From assembly GCA_914767715.1 (NCBI GenBank), contig OU612073.1, positions 19,842,001 to 19,902,000 on the forward strand: a DNA stretch of 60,000 nucleotides, written 5' to 3'. This document shows positions 49,201 through 60,000 of the stretch, piece after piece. Numbering within the stretch: the stretch's first letter is position 1; every line of letters starts with the position of its first letter. The position numbers and the translations under genes are program-made. A model generated the notes under the pieces. That model had not been told where the DNA came from, made no database searches, and saw only the letters and a program-made list of their open reading frames with translations. Source of the DNA: Membranipora membranacea (lineage: Eukaryota; Bryozoa; Gymnolaemata; Cheilostomatida; Membraniporidae).

Positions 49201-52200
49201 TGAGTAAATGTTAGCTAGCTTTAAAGATAGCTATTTCAAGCATGTGCGAAATGGCCAGCTTCTCCTCAAGCGAATACTTTACTCCTCAAGGGGCTATTAA
49301 ATAATTGTAAAGACTAACATAAATAGCAATTGAAAATGCACCAAACAATAATTAAATGTCATGAGCATAGGCATATACACCCTTCATCATACACATTCAT
49401 TGTATAGGTGTTTAGCAAACTTGCTGATCGTAATCATGCTAGATGAATGACAAAGTATAATATTTTCGAAAATTGAATCTAAGTACCCAGAATCCATGTA
49501 ATGAAATGGATATAAATGGGAATGAAATAATATCACGAGGTAACGTTTAAATGGAACTAGGCGCTATTTAGTTTTTTACTTACGGAAAATTGAAAACTCT
49601 CGAAACTTGTAGAGCAGCTATCTTCATGTCTTCTAGAGCACCTGACATTTTGATGTGATTTCTCATGACCTTGATGACCTCAGCTTCCTGTGGGTTATCA
49701 GTCATCTCCAGAGCTACCACTCGATAATTACTGGAATTAAAGATCAGTGAGCATGATATGCAACTTTCTATCATGAAATTAATATTCTATAGGGCGGTTA
49801 GGACGCCTGGCTACGTATCATGTCATCCGTAGTCATCAGGTGGTTATTGGCAACTTATGAACAACTGGCACACAATTCCTAATGATTCTTCGGAAAACGC
49901 AAAGTTCCAAAAATCAATTGCGATCGGTTTTCCATGAAACTAATCAGAATAATTGGTACGCATTGTAACTTCTTAATCTTTGAACAGGTTCAGATTATAA
50001 TGAATCAACCAGTTAGTTCACAAAGTAGGTTTCTGCTTTTAGCCTACCTGTTGGAGGCTGCAAATACTTTATCTTGATCGATACATTCAGCTGAGGTGAT
50101 AACCCATTCATCGGATGTGACGGCGCCTCTACACATTAACTTTTCCCCTACAAAACAATAAGGAAGTATAGAAGCGGTATGAGGTTTGTGATGTATGGGG
50201 ACACAATACTCACTTCAAATAGGTCTTCACAATATTAGACATCAAAAGGTGAATTCTATGTTTCGTGCTTTGGACAGTGGATTTGTCAGGACTTGTCCAT
50301 ATACCCCTGCTGAATGTGTGGCTTTTAATTACACAACAAGCCTTTTGCCCATCGTAAATTGTTACGTTTATTAGTATTTTAGAATAAGTATTAAATATAT
50401 TACCTTGATAGATGTTGACGACCCATGGGAAAGGAGTTCTTATATCTGGACGACCAACAAACTCATCACCCATCCACCCCTCTGGAATAGCTGGACCCTT
50501 AAAGTCACCAAACACTCCACAAACTATAAACATAGTACACAATAGTAAATGATTATCATCAGTGGATTTTATGCTATCTATAATAATCTCCTAGCACTAA
50601 CCGTTCATGCTATATCATAACAGCCTTGTCAAGCGGGTACTTTTTTTGTTTTGTTTTGGGACCCCCTTGACAAGGCTAACATCATCATACATGTATAAAT
50701 AAAGCAATATAATATGTGAGAGGAGGTAAATCACTTTAAAGCAGCATTGCTCCATGACCATGATATTAATTACCAGTCAATTTATGTAATTTGATAACAA
50801 TGCAAACAACATCTGAGGGGCATGATGACTGATGAGACTAGTAAAGAATGGTTTCGGTTTTTGATTAATATGCAGTAAATGTACTTACAGTCATGCTGAC
50901 AAGTGAGTGCAAGCTTTCCTATAGTACGATCACAATTTCTAAAATCAGAAAAATACCGGGATTTTTTAATCTACCTCTACAACAATGATGACTCTTGAAA
51001 TTCAGCCACTCTTTACTCAAACAAATAATACCAATGTTCATGGAACTTGTTGGCGAGTAGTAGAACTTTTTTTTCTTTGGGATACTTAAATCCGGTGCAT
51101 AGCAAGGCATAGCAAGGCATCGCATCGATTGGCGCAGCGCCTCAATGCCTGGCTTTTGCATTGTATCACTCTGTCATAAGAGGTTCTAGGCAAACTTTGT
51201 TAAGTCATGCCTTTAAAAATGAAATTGCCAAGGGGAGGCAACTCACTAGAACTTATGCGGACTAAGCTTTATCTACTCATATGGAAAGGAGACATCAATT
51301 TATCTAAATTTCTGTGACGTCATTCTGTTAATGAAACAATTCTGTTGCAACAAATAGCTATGCCTACATGCAGGTGACCAAACGACAGTTTATATAAATA
51401 CACTTACACAAGATCGACATGGTTACTGAGTTCCGACTCGAGACCGTTAGCATTGCCAGCAGGATCGTACTGATCTAGGTTCACCTCACCACACTTCCTG
51501 TCAAATCTACCTGTCTTTATACCCGGAGGGATGGGTAGTCTCAAGGAACTGTATAATATAATTCAGCAGATGTTTAGTATCTTGTTTTGCATATGAGTTA
51601 TATATGCAGGCCTTATATACGTCATACTGGGCCTTCTTCACTAAATGTGTAAGGCTAACAAGGTTTGATCGGAATAACAATGCAATGCATAATTGATATT
51701 AGCTTTGATTTATGTGTTTTGCAGAACCTTAGGTGATGTCACATACTGCGCTGTACTGTAAAAATGAGCATTTACTACAAGTGCAAAATCCAAAGTCAAT
51801 GTGCTAAACTGGTCTTTTGGGAGCTCAAAGTATAGTTTAGCTTGCAAACTTAAATCGAGCCCAAAGAGTCAAAAGGCACCCAATGAAAACAACAAAGCCA
51901 TCTTCAAATTATAAGAACTAGCATCTGCATACTGCCTTCCTTCACCTCTGGGTCTTTTGGCATCCCTTTTTGTAAATTATGATTGCCTCTTATTACTTTG
52001 TTCTACAAATTAACATGACCACGAGGGACAAATATCTATTAATTCTGAGGTAGTATGCCCTATTAATAAGTTGGAAACCTATATATACAAACAAACTCAA
52101 CTTACAGAAATCCGAGCTCCTCGCAGATGGTTTCAGCCACGCGGAACTCCATATAACCACTCATTGGGAACACGTTACCTAACCGGGTTATAGAGACTTC

Positions 52201-55200
52201 TGAATTGTTTGGGTTGATTGAAACTGAAAAATAAACCGACAAACATGAGTTGTGTTGTAAGTACAGGAGTTGCAATACTGGAGCCATACTTTAGCTTTGA
52301 GCTGGGATTTGAAGGCTGACATTATAATCATCACCATCACTGTCACAAATTATCACCAACCGGGATTATTAATCACATGTGATGAATCATATCAAATTTA
52401 ATCTCCGATCTATAGTAATAGCTAGATAGGACAGTCTAAATTAAGAAGAAAAAACTTAGCTAGAGCAGTGCAGTATTTCAGAGTGGGCTCACATGTAAAT
52501 TGCCCCAGAGGCCTTAGGACAATAGTTATCTACAGTTTCTGCCATCACTAGTCAAATTATTATGAATACATATTCACTTACAGCAGTTTTGTTCATCACT
52601 GAAGTCCTCTCCACCACAGTCCAGCTTTCCGTCACATCTAGTGTTCAATTTAATGCAGTTTCCTTCTACATGGCACCGGAACTCCTCCTTTGAACATTTA
52701 TTTTCTGCAATGAAGAAATATCAGAATTATAACTGTAAGTATAAGGTAATTCTGTGACCACTGAGCATGAAACAATCCATTCAGTTTTTAACTTTTGATA
52801 ATTTCTCTAACCTATTAAACTAAATGGCAATATTACTTGTTCTTACGACATAAGGCTCAATCTTGAACGAGGTCTAAATGTTCAATGACTGAAAGTATGC
52901 GTGCCCCTGCGAACCCACACTTGCACTATGGAGGACCTGGCTCAATGGAGTGCCTGGGTTAATGGCAGAACTGGCTCAAAAGAGAGGGCACAGATTAAAA
53001 TTTCTATAACATATTGAACATGTCTCAATGCTCTACAGTAATGTCTCACAGTACTGATACAGTACTACTTCCTATTACAAAACTGAACATCAATTTCCGA
53101 GTTATTTGAGTGTTAGAGTTAGAGTTAGCCTAAGGCATGTGTACGATAAGTGCACATCACAGATCTAACCCTTGACAACAGTGGGTTTATAAGAACATGT
53201 ATAACTGAGTCATCAAAGTGGTTGTGCCATACACAGTAATTGACAGGGTGTGAACACACTTTGTAGGCATTGGTTTCTTGTGTAATAAAAGCTCTGCACT
53301 CGATACAAAGATGCTGCACCATACAAACAATTATGGTGCCAAACTTTTTTCAGGTCAGTTAGTAGGGCTTTAGTTAGACCATTAGATGCAATGCAATGCA
53401 ATGAGCATACTTTTGCAACAGGCATTGCCTTCAAGGAGTAAGGAATGAATTACATGCTGAACGTTCTGTTGTAGATATATTTCATGGTTTAGAACACTTA
53501 CTGCAGTTATCGTTGGATTCATCCGCTCCTTGCGAACAGTCAGGGTATCCGTCACACATATACTCTCGTAATATACATTCACTCCCATCGCTTGATCCAC
53601 AATTAAACTGTGCTGATGAATCTCCTTTACAACCTACATATAGAGCCAACAATAAGTTTTTCCAATTATTTGTCAAAATCATCTAAGAAAGCTTCAAAAT
53701 CAAGCTGTTCTGAATCCAAGAAATGGAAATTTTGACTGCATGTCCTAGAGTCAAAATACTGACCGTTTTATATATGTCATTAAACACTGAGATATGTCTG
53801 ATACAAGATTACAGAATCTTGTGAAGTGAAGTGAGATCATCCATGAAATATTGGATGCCTGCAAAGATACTTTACTTCCTCGTGGATTAGATGCAGTCAA
53901 ACACAAATGCTAACAACCAAGGTTGTCATTATAAGAAATACAACAAACTTTAATTGAAAGTGTAATCTGATATGCACTATAGTAATCCTCACTGAACAGA
54001 TTTGAGCTTACCTTGGCCGCTTACTGCTGAAGACCCTGAGATTTGTGCAATGAGTTCTGTAAAGAAAAATACAAAATGTTGTAAGTGAACATAAAGATAT
54101 TGCCATCAACAAAAGGGACAGGAGACAACCTTACTCTAGTAGAAGTTACAAAATTGGTGGTCCACTGACACTGATCTGATTTACTGATGGAAGTTTTGCT
54201 TTTTAACAGCATGAAGGAAAAAACCAAACGAAATCATGTGATTGATTTGGAGCCCATTTGCTGTGTTGGGAAGTAATTAGCATACCAGTGTGTCATGATC
54301 AATTATTCATTCTTAAATTGTTCAATTCTGCCAAAAGGTGACAGGCTACTGATGGATGAATTGGTAAATAGTAGCTTACAATTACAGCAAGGAAGGTTAT
54401 TTTAAGACATTCATTTGAGCGAATATAAGGGCGGCCAATAAAAATGATAGACTGGGCTCTCAATTAGCATGGGTCATGGGTTTACACTTAATCTCATCAT
54501 TTTCCCACCGATCAATCTGATTGACAAGTAGACTAATGATCAGCACCATGCAGAGTACCTAGCTGGCTATCTGGCAGGACAGTGAGATAGTTACAGATAG
54601 AAACTGTCTATCAGAGTGAGATACTGGTGGGGAGTCACCTTATCAACATCTAAAACACCCAACCCTGCTATTAGAGCTGTAATAAGTGTCTGGACATGGC
54701 TATTATCCTGCACTCAGCCTGCCAATTTACAGGATAACAGATAAACTATAAGTCACTCCCAATTCAATACAATGTGGTGCAAGACGCTAGGTATGCAAAG
54801 CCTCGAGCTATTCAATCCAATGATCATTATGTAGGTTTCATTACCTTACCATTATCACAGAATTCAAACAAGCAAAGATAGTTACAAGCTGATTTTGTCT
54901 ACCGGCAGAACGACATTTCCCGATGTTTGAGGTGAATGGATGACATGGCCAATGTCAATACTTATTTCAGGACTTAATTCCACACCCGGCCCTTAATGGC
55001 GTTCGGAATGGTGATCGCGGCCGTAGTCAAAATGCTTTCCCTTAACCATAATATCATAATAACTCCTTCTTATCTCTCAGATCACAAAACAACTTCATAG
55101 TTAGAAATGTCCCAATGTCCCACAAAATGACATCCCTATGCAATCACTAACTCGCATGAAAAATCAAGTACAGACCTGGCAGTATGAAATGGACATGGTT

Positions 55201-56221
55201 TTCATTGCTAAAACTGAAAGTCTATGACCCGATAGCAGCTGAACCAGGCATTATCCACAAACCGCTTTTAAATTCAGGTTTTTAATTCTAAGATATATGT
55301 AGATTAAGTTTAATCCAATTGCTTGCATTCCAGTTGCTCCCCTACCACTGGTCACATGCAGTCGGCAAGACCAGTGGATGATGAGCCACTCAAAATGCAG
55401 GCAAACGGACCAAACTTGGTCTAAGATGTTTGTGACTTACTTCGGCCAACAGGTGTTGCGACAGCAGCAACAATTATAACAATAAGAAGAACAATGATCC
55501 CGATAGTTACACCCATGCATATCTTCTTCTTCTTTGACATAAGACCACACCATACTGTGCACCGGCCCTTCTTTGTGTGTACTCCATCATTGTTTACATC
55601 AAAATAACCTGAAAGCTGTTCTCTCTGGCCATTTGTAGCCTAAAATGTTGGAAAGGATCATTACAAGGTTTTAGGTTTGAAGCAAAGCGAGTAAAGGTTG
55701 ACTTTACTGCAATTGTTGACGGCTAAATCAATGAGTAACAGCCATAAAATGGTCAAATGTATTTAGGAGGAAAGAGGAGTCAGAGATCTGTATCTGCTGC
55801 GTTCTTTGAGAGAGTTAGGTAAGAAGAGTCTGGCAGTGGCACTGGCTAGGATTGTCCAGTAAAGCACCTATATGTATAAGCCATTACCCTCTGCTTTGCA
55901 GTGAAAATCCACTTGGTGAGCAAAAATGTATGAAGGGAGGGAGACTCACAGCGCAAATTTATAATAATGCCTGCCTCTATAGTATTTGTTGCAGACCATA
56001 ATTAATTTTCTTGCATTGGAAGTATGCATGTCATAGCCTGCTACAATATGTGAGGAGAGAGGTCAACTTAGGCAGCATGAAATCAAATGCACAAGTAATC
56101 ACAAATATATAAATACTTGTTTGCACCAATATTAAACCGCTGTTGAAAAGCCTCTGCAAGAAAGGAGCAAATTAAGAATTATAATCATACTTACACCATA
56201 GTCTGATCCCGGTGTGGTCAT
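40225..56221 (-). CDS. Type II membrane protein with two LDLa-LDLa-SRCR-pseudoprotease-X units
   Basis: Thirty minus-strand exons, all phase-consistent, encode about 1301 residues. High/low ends: 56221-56195, 55639-55441, 54056-54012, 53633-53502, 52704-52582, 52223-52106, 51548-51408, 50938-50889, 50523-50404, 50147-50048, 49730-49584, 49009-48936, 48681-48536, 48301-48127, 47852-47672, 47498-47321, 46919-46781, 46284-46150, 45643-45515, 45251-45116, 44632-44504, 44227-44178, 43978-43774, 43432-43295, 42717-42644, 42146-42031, 41804-41636, 41488-41317, 40914-40718, 40385-40225. Layout by residue: cytosolic tail 1-48; membrane helix about 49-71 (after KKKK); LDLa 91-175; SRCR-like 176-278; protease-like 279-532; X domain 533-652; acidic Tyr-rich linker to 698; LDLa 699-786; SRCR-like to 891; protease-like to 1125; X to 1248; acidic tail. 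This is the TMPRSS-type order, but catalytic His/Asp/Ser are replaced in both protease domains (E/K/L; D/N/H). Probably a surface receptor or decoy; function unknown. Confidence 0.85.
41636..43978 (-). other. Pseudoprotease domain 2 (exons 23-27)
   Basis: Reads CGLYGEYKG, then [49 protein letters not shown] and a final [10 protein letters not shown] helix. Compared with trypsin, His57 is Asp, Asp102 is Asn and Ser195 is His. The activation motif is again missing ([13 protein letters not shown]). Exon 23 corresponds to exons 9 plus 10 of unit 1. Confidence 0.85.
48127..50523 (-). other. Pseudoprotease domain 1 (exons 9-14)
   Basis: Trypsin-fold landmarks are present: CGVFG start, [43 protein letters not shown], and a C-terminal helix with FFWTQAV. 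The TAAHC histidine is Glu (TSAEC), DIALL reads KIAAL, and GDSGGP reads ETLGTP so the nucleophile is Leu. No R-IVGG activation site is present: the region before PW reads [11 protein letters not shown]. Confidence 0.85.
50622..50677. repeat. Short inverted repeat in an intron
   Basis: AGCCTTGTCAAGCGGGTAC (50622-50640) pairs with GGACCCCCTTGACAAGGCT (50659-50677) with two mismatches, around a T-rich 18-base loop. Between exons 8 and 9 of the protease-like gene. Confidence 0.75.
55291..55431. mobile_element. Palindromic MITE, family A copy 2
   Basis: Matches 19893-20029 along its length (AGTTTAATCCAATTGCTTGC at the left, GGACCAAACTTGGTCTAAGA at the right) and is itself palindromic. Its right edge is about ten bases from the splice donor of exon 2, the exon coding the membrane helix of the protease-like protein. 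Confidence 0.8.
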
Positions 56222-58635
56222 TTTCCCCTCTTAGATAGACGATATTCTAAAGTTACACTACTACTCACAAACTCGATATATAAATGACCATCTATCTAAG
56301 TAAGGAAGGAAGAAAGTTGTGAGCTACAACTCTAGTGACAATCGGTGTAATGACTGCCACGACGCTGTGTATACTCATCAATAAGTCGATGATCACTATG
56401 CTGTTACCTGTTATTATCTCAGCGGTAAAACTCAGCTCAGAGATCCTGTCATAAGATTAATGGCCTTACAGCTCCCGCTTCGTTATCCAGTAAAACCGTT
56501 ACCTTGGTAACCGGGTGTGATGTGGAAGTACTGGCTGTGTATGGTTCTGCTGTTAAGTGACAGACATGCATGATGAGAGCCAATTGCTTTCCATGAAACA
56601 ATCGAGAAAATAGAATCCATTACCAAAAGGTGATTGACATATTATTACTGCTATTAGTTGGTTAGCCACTGCTGAGTCAGGCCTAATCCTGGATTATAAG
56701 GCAATGGTGACCACACTAAAGCCAAAGACACCAACAATTAATTCTGATGTCCTTCAATCCAGGTCGCAAAGTTACAATGCACATTTCTCTCGTGGGGGGG
56801 AGGGGCGTCGGGCGAGGGGCAAAAGTCTGGGGGCTCAGACTACTTTATCCCACTTATACAAATTACAATCAAAATTCTATCATTAGATGGCTTTCTACTA
56901 GAAGAAGAACCTTGATCGGATGAATCTGCCTACAATTGCATTTTTTACAGGCATCGGGCGTTGTGTTAAATGGTAAACTCTTTATATAATATGCTTCTTC
57001 TTTAAAATGCTTAAGTAATTGCCATCTAAGGGTAGCTTTTGGAAAGGTAATGCCATCTTTTCTCGCAGCATTTAACATCTTAATGCTAGTCGATGAATCA
57101 ATCGGATCAACCAATCAATCTACACATTCATCTACAAAGAGAATAAGAAGCGTGAAGAAGATTTTAATTTGTAAGCTCCACCTTCAGATGTGCTATCATC
57201 AATATAACAAAGAAACAGGAGCAGGATGCAGAACGAAACGATAGGGTGTAATAACAAGACTAAAACAATTCCTGAGTTCAGTTTGGTACGAACAATGAGG
57301 CATAACAAAAATGCATCAAACAAAATAATATCTTGGTGATCAATTTTGATCCTGTGACCACTCTAATTCTCCTGTTGCAGTCAGAATTGATAATTATTGT
57401 GAGTACTGGATTCTAATAAGCTACTGAACCAGAAACTTCAATGAACTTCACGGTCAACAGGTTGCTATTTATAAATAGGTGACAGGGACCAAACCTAAGT
57501 CATGCCAGATACTGATAGATTCCAAAAAAGTAATTAACAACATTCAGTGTGTAGCCAACAACATCTGGTAAATGCTTGTACTGCAGTATCTAGAAACTAA
57601 TTTTAGTATACTCTCGTTTTCAAACGACTGCCTAATGGCAATTCAATGAAGCATAATTAAAATAATTTCATTACGATTGGAATATTTTTCTTGAGGATAT
57701 CGTACATAATGAGCTGAATTTGGAATGTTTATTTAAATATCTGATTGTTAATCAAATGATTATTCAAATAACTACTTTTTACTAATTCTAATTTTGGTAG
57801 AAACAGTCTGAAATCATCCACTGCAGGAGAGATTCTTTCGGTATCATATATATAATAAGTCTCCTACTGATGTTAACAATCGAATCCTGCTGGAAGAGTT
57901 CCAGGATCAATTATTCAGTTTTGATACAATACAATGAGTACACTTTCTTGTTAGGGGCAACACACTATGTACCAGTAATCGTCTAACCCAAAATATCTTG
58001 TGTGAAAGTCACTGATTTGTAGCTAAACAGAGTCGATATGATGATAATATTATAAGTATGATATCATAAACTCCTGAGGGTAAAGGTGAATCATTGTAGC
58101 TGATATCGACCCAGCTTCCCATGCCTCGAGGTAATGTGCTTTTGATCATGACGCCTCGCCTACTACCCATAAACATATTAAAATGCTGTTCAGCTGAATG
58201 GGCAAATCTGGTGCCGTACCACAAAACTTAGTTTATTTCATTTTTCATCTGCTTAATATAAAACATACTGATCAGATGTTGGTAGAAATATGAACTCAGG
58301 TTGTGATATACAATCAGGAAACATAATTTGAACTAAATGTCTAATAGAATTACCATAGGTTATGAGCTGGAATGTTACAAACACACAAACATACAGAATA
58401 ACAGGGTATGAGAAATTACTTCTTTTTATAACAAGCTTTCCTTCACAGTCGAATCAACAAAAAGTTTTGGTTAATTACGGTCCTTGGTAATAATAACTAT
58501 CCAGAAACAGGGCTGCTGTGCGCGCTGGATGCATAATTATAGCTATTCTTATGACTGATGTGATGATTATCCAGAACCGGAGCTGCCAGCAGGTAGATCT
58601 CTGTGTATCGGATAAGATTTAAGTATACCATCGTC
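56222..58635. other. Spacer between the tandem protease-like genes
   Basis: Contains the promoter and 5' UTR of the 40-56 kb gene and the 3' end of its upstream paralogue. Small open frames (56704-57323, 58009-58224) show no domain. A relic of the lost C-terminal tail of the paralogue lies at 58567-58635. No core promoter element stands out. Confidence 0.4.
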
Positions 58636-60000
58636 TTAGCTCGGTGATGTTATTTTCTGATCATCAGGATTGTAAACTATACCATCATCATCCTTAGCAT
58701 CCAAGTGATATTTCTCTGCAAATTGTATCATAAAATATTGTGTGTATTTAGTTGAGTACTGAGGAAAAGAAAGGACTTTTGAAATGGACCATTTTCTTGT
58801 GTTCTGGGAGTTCAATATGGTACAAACAAAATTATGTTACGAGTTGAGTATTGTAACAAACCTATCTGCCGTTGCCCAAACCTTAAGTCTGCAGGTATAG
58901 GTTAGGCAACTCAGTAAACTCACTAATCATACGATACTAGACAATACCTGCAGACAGGGCGTACAGGTTTCATAGTAAGGATCCGATAGCTGGCCTCTGA
59001 ATTAATGGTGTTTTGGTTATCTGTCAATACCTTTGAGATCAGAGTCAGCTCCAGTGACATAGAATATTTTGACAGGCTGTTCATCTGGGTGGGTGGTGAT
59101 AGCACAGTCACATTGTTTGTCCTGAGTACATGCTGTCAGTGCTATCGTTCTCACTGCTGTAATATTACTCTGCTGACCTTCCTCTAATACTGATGTATCA
59201 GCTTGTACTCCAGGTGACGCAAACAAACTGGAAACCGGAAAATAATATAAACATCATTCCTACGTGCTTGGTTGCGCTCTATAATGTGTATGTGTTGCGA
59301 ACAAAATAATTTCATTCAGTATTATCAAGTGCAATATTTACCACCAGAGACGACCCCATGAGGTAGAATAAAGCATTAGAACCCTGAGACTACTGAACAA
59401 TATACAACAAAAGGCAATTAGAGAGGGTGCACTTTACTTCAAAATCTTAGAAGAACTTCTACATAGCATATCATACACACCCCCACCCTCATGTTTGGAG
59501 GTTCGTGTCAGTTTACAAAGTGTGTCGAATTGTTCTTTGCCCACACATAATCAAATTAACTAAGCTAGCACAGTTCCAAAGTAGGGATTGTCTGATTCAA
59601 TGTTTCTCGTTATGTAGGTAATAAAACTTACTCTGCGAGGTATTGTGTGATGACTTTGAGGGAGTCGTCGGTATCCCAGGTAACAACTTCTCCTTGTTCT
59701 GACCTCATGTACCATTGCCCAGGTTCTCCTCCGTGTAAGTACTGTAGACGGATCTTCTCTCTGCCCCCCTCTGGCTGGCTTCTACATATTATGGAGGTCG
59801 TTGCTAAAACTTTTAAACCAGATATGGTCATCAAATTGCAAAATGTCATTTAAGACTGATAAACATAATCTTCTACAATATTATGATCCATCCTGCCATT
59901 GCAAGGAATACTGCACATATATACTTTAATTGGTTGGCATAGTAACTTACTGTCTTCAACCATCTCGCTGACCCACTGTAGTACATCTATCATATCAATA
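58636..60000 (-). CDS. 3' end of a tandem paralogue of the pseudoprotease gene (partial)
   Basis: Four exons are visible: 60000-59951 (continues beyond the window), 59803-59632, 59227-59031 and 58715-58636. They match exons 27-30 of the 40-56 kb gene with identical phases and, for the two complete internal ones, identical lengths (172 and 197 nt). They encode the end of a pseudoprotease domain and the whole X domain (including CTQDKQCDC). The 197-nt exon differs from its counterpart at one position, and the preceding intron is nearly identical too. The final exon is much more diverged and stops at 58636 (SPS-stop). Homologous coding sequence continues in the same frame to an old stop at 58567-58569, so about 22 residues of tail have been lost. 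Promoter and N-terminus are outside the window. Confidence 0.9.

Noticed and set aside
40225-56221. Two separate genes, one for each pseudoprotease unit
   Set aside because: Unit 2 has no start codon, signal peptide or membrane helix of its own. All exons between exon 14 and exon 18 keep phase with consensus splice sites.

Overview
The window is intron-rich, AT-rich nuclear DNA from an animal, most likely a marine invertebrate. The evidence is GT-AG introns, a vesicular-transporter-like MFS gene, a poly-C2H2 zinc finger gene, a type II transmembrane LDLa/SRCR/serine-protease-like gene, tRNA-derived SINEs and many short inverted-repeat elements. The species cannot be named from sequence alone. 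Exon boundaries are read by eye from splice sites and reading-frame phase; no transcript was available.

Layout. 1-5.1 kb has no gene, only a decayed non-LTR reverse transcriptase relic. 5.1-12.1 kb (+) is a 12-exon SLC18B1-like transporter whose fifth intron carries a 45-bp minisatellite. 13.2-15.8 kb (+) is a small single-pass membrane protein built on about 18 G-x3 repeats, with a cluster of kappa-B-like sites upstream. 17.1-18.9 kb (-) is a small secreted cysteine-rich protein with a TATA box. 22.9-29.4 kb (-) is a zinc finger protein with about 22 fingers. 29.4-35.8 kb is repeat-rich with no recognisable gene. 35.8-39.5 kb (+) is MTG2/GTPBP5, the mitochondrial Obg-family GTPase. 40.2-56.2 kb (-) is a 30-exon, about 1301-residue type II membrane protein, convergent with MTG2. 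58.6-60 kb (-) is the 3' end of a tandem paralogue that continues past the window edge.

The most unusual locus is the 40-60 kb block. One reading frame holds two copies of the unit LDLa-LDLa-SRCR-like-protease-like-X, where X is a small cysteine-containing domain I do not recognise. In both protease-like domains all three catalytic positions are replaced, with different substitutions in each, and the activation motif is missing, so the protein is probably a receptor or scaffold rather than an enzyme. Exon phases match between the units, showing internal duplication. The neighbouring paralogue is nearly identical over three exons and an intron, then diverges abruptly and carries an early stop.

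The genes do not form an obvious pathway. The G-x3 membrane protein and the secreted cysteine-rich protein are the other two products without a clear known family.
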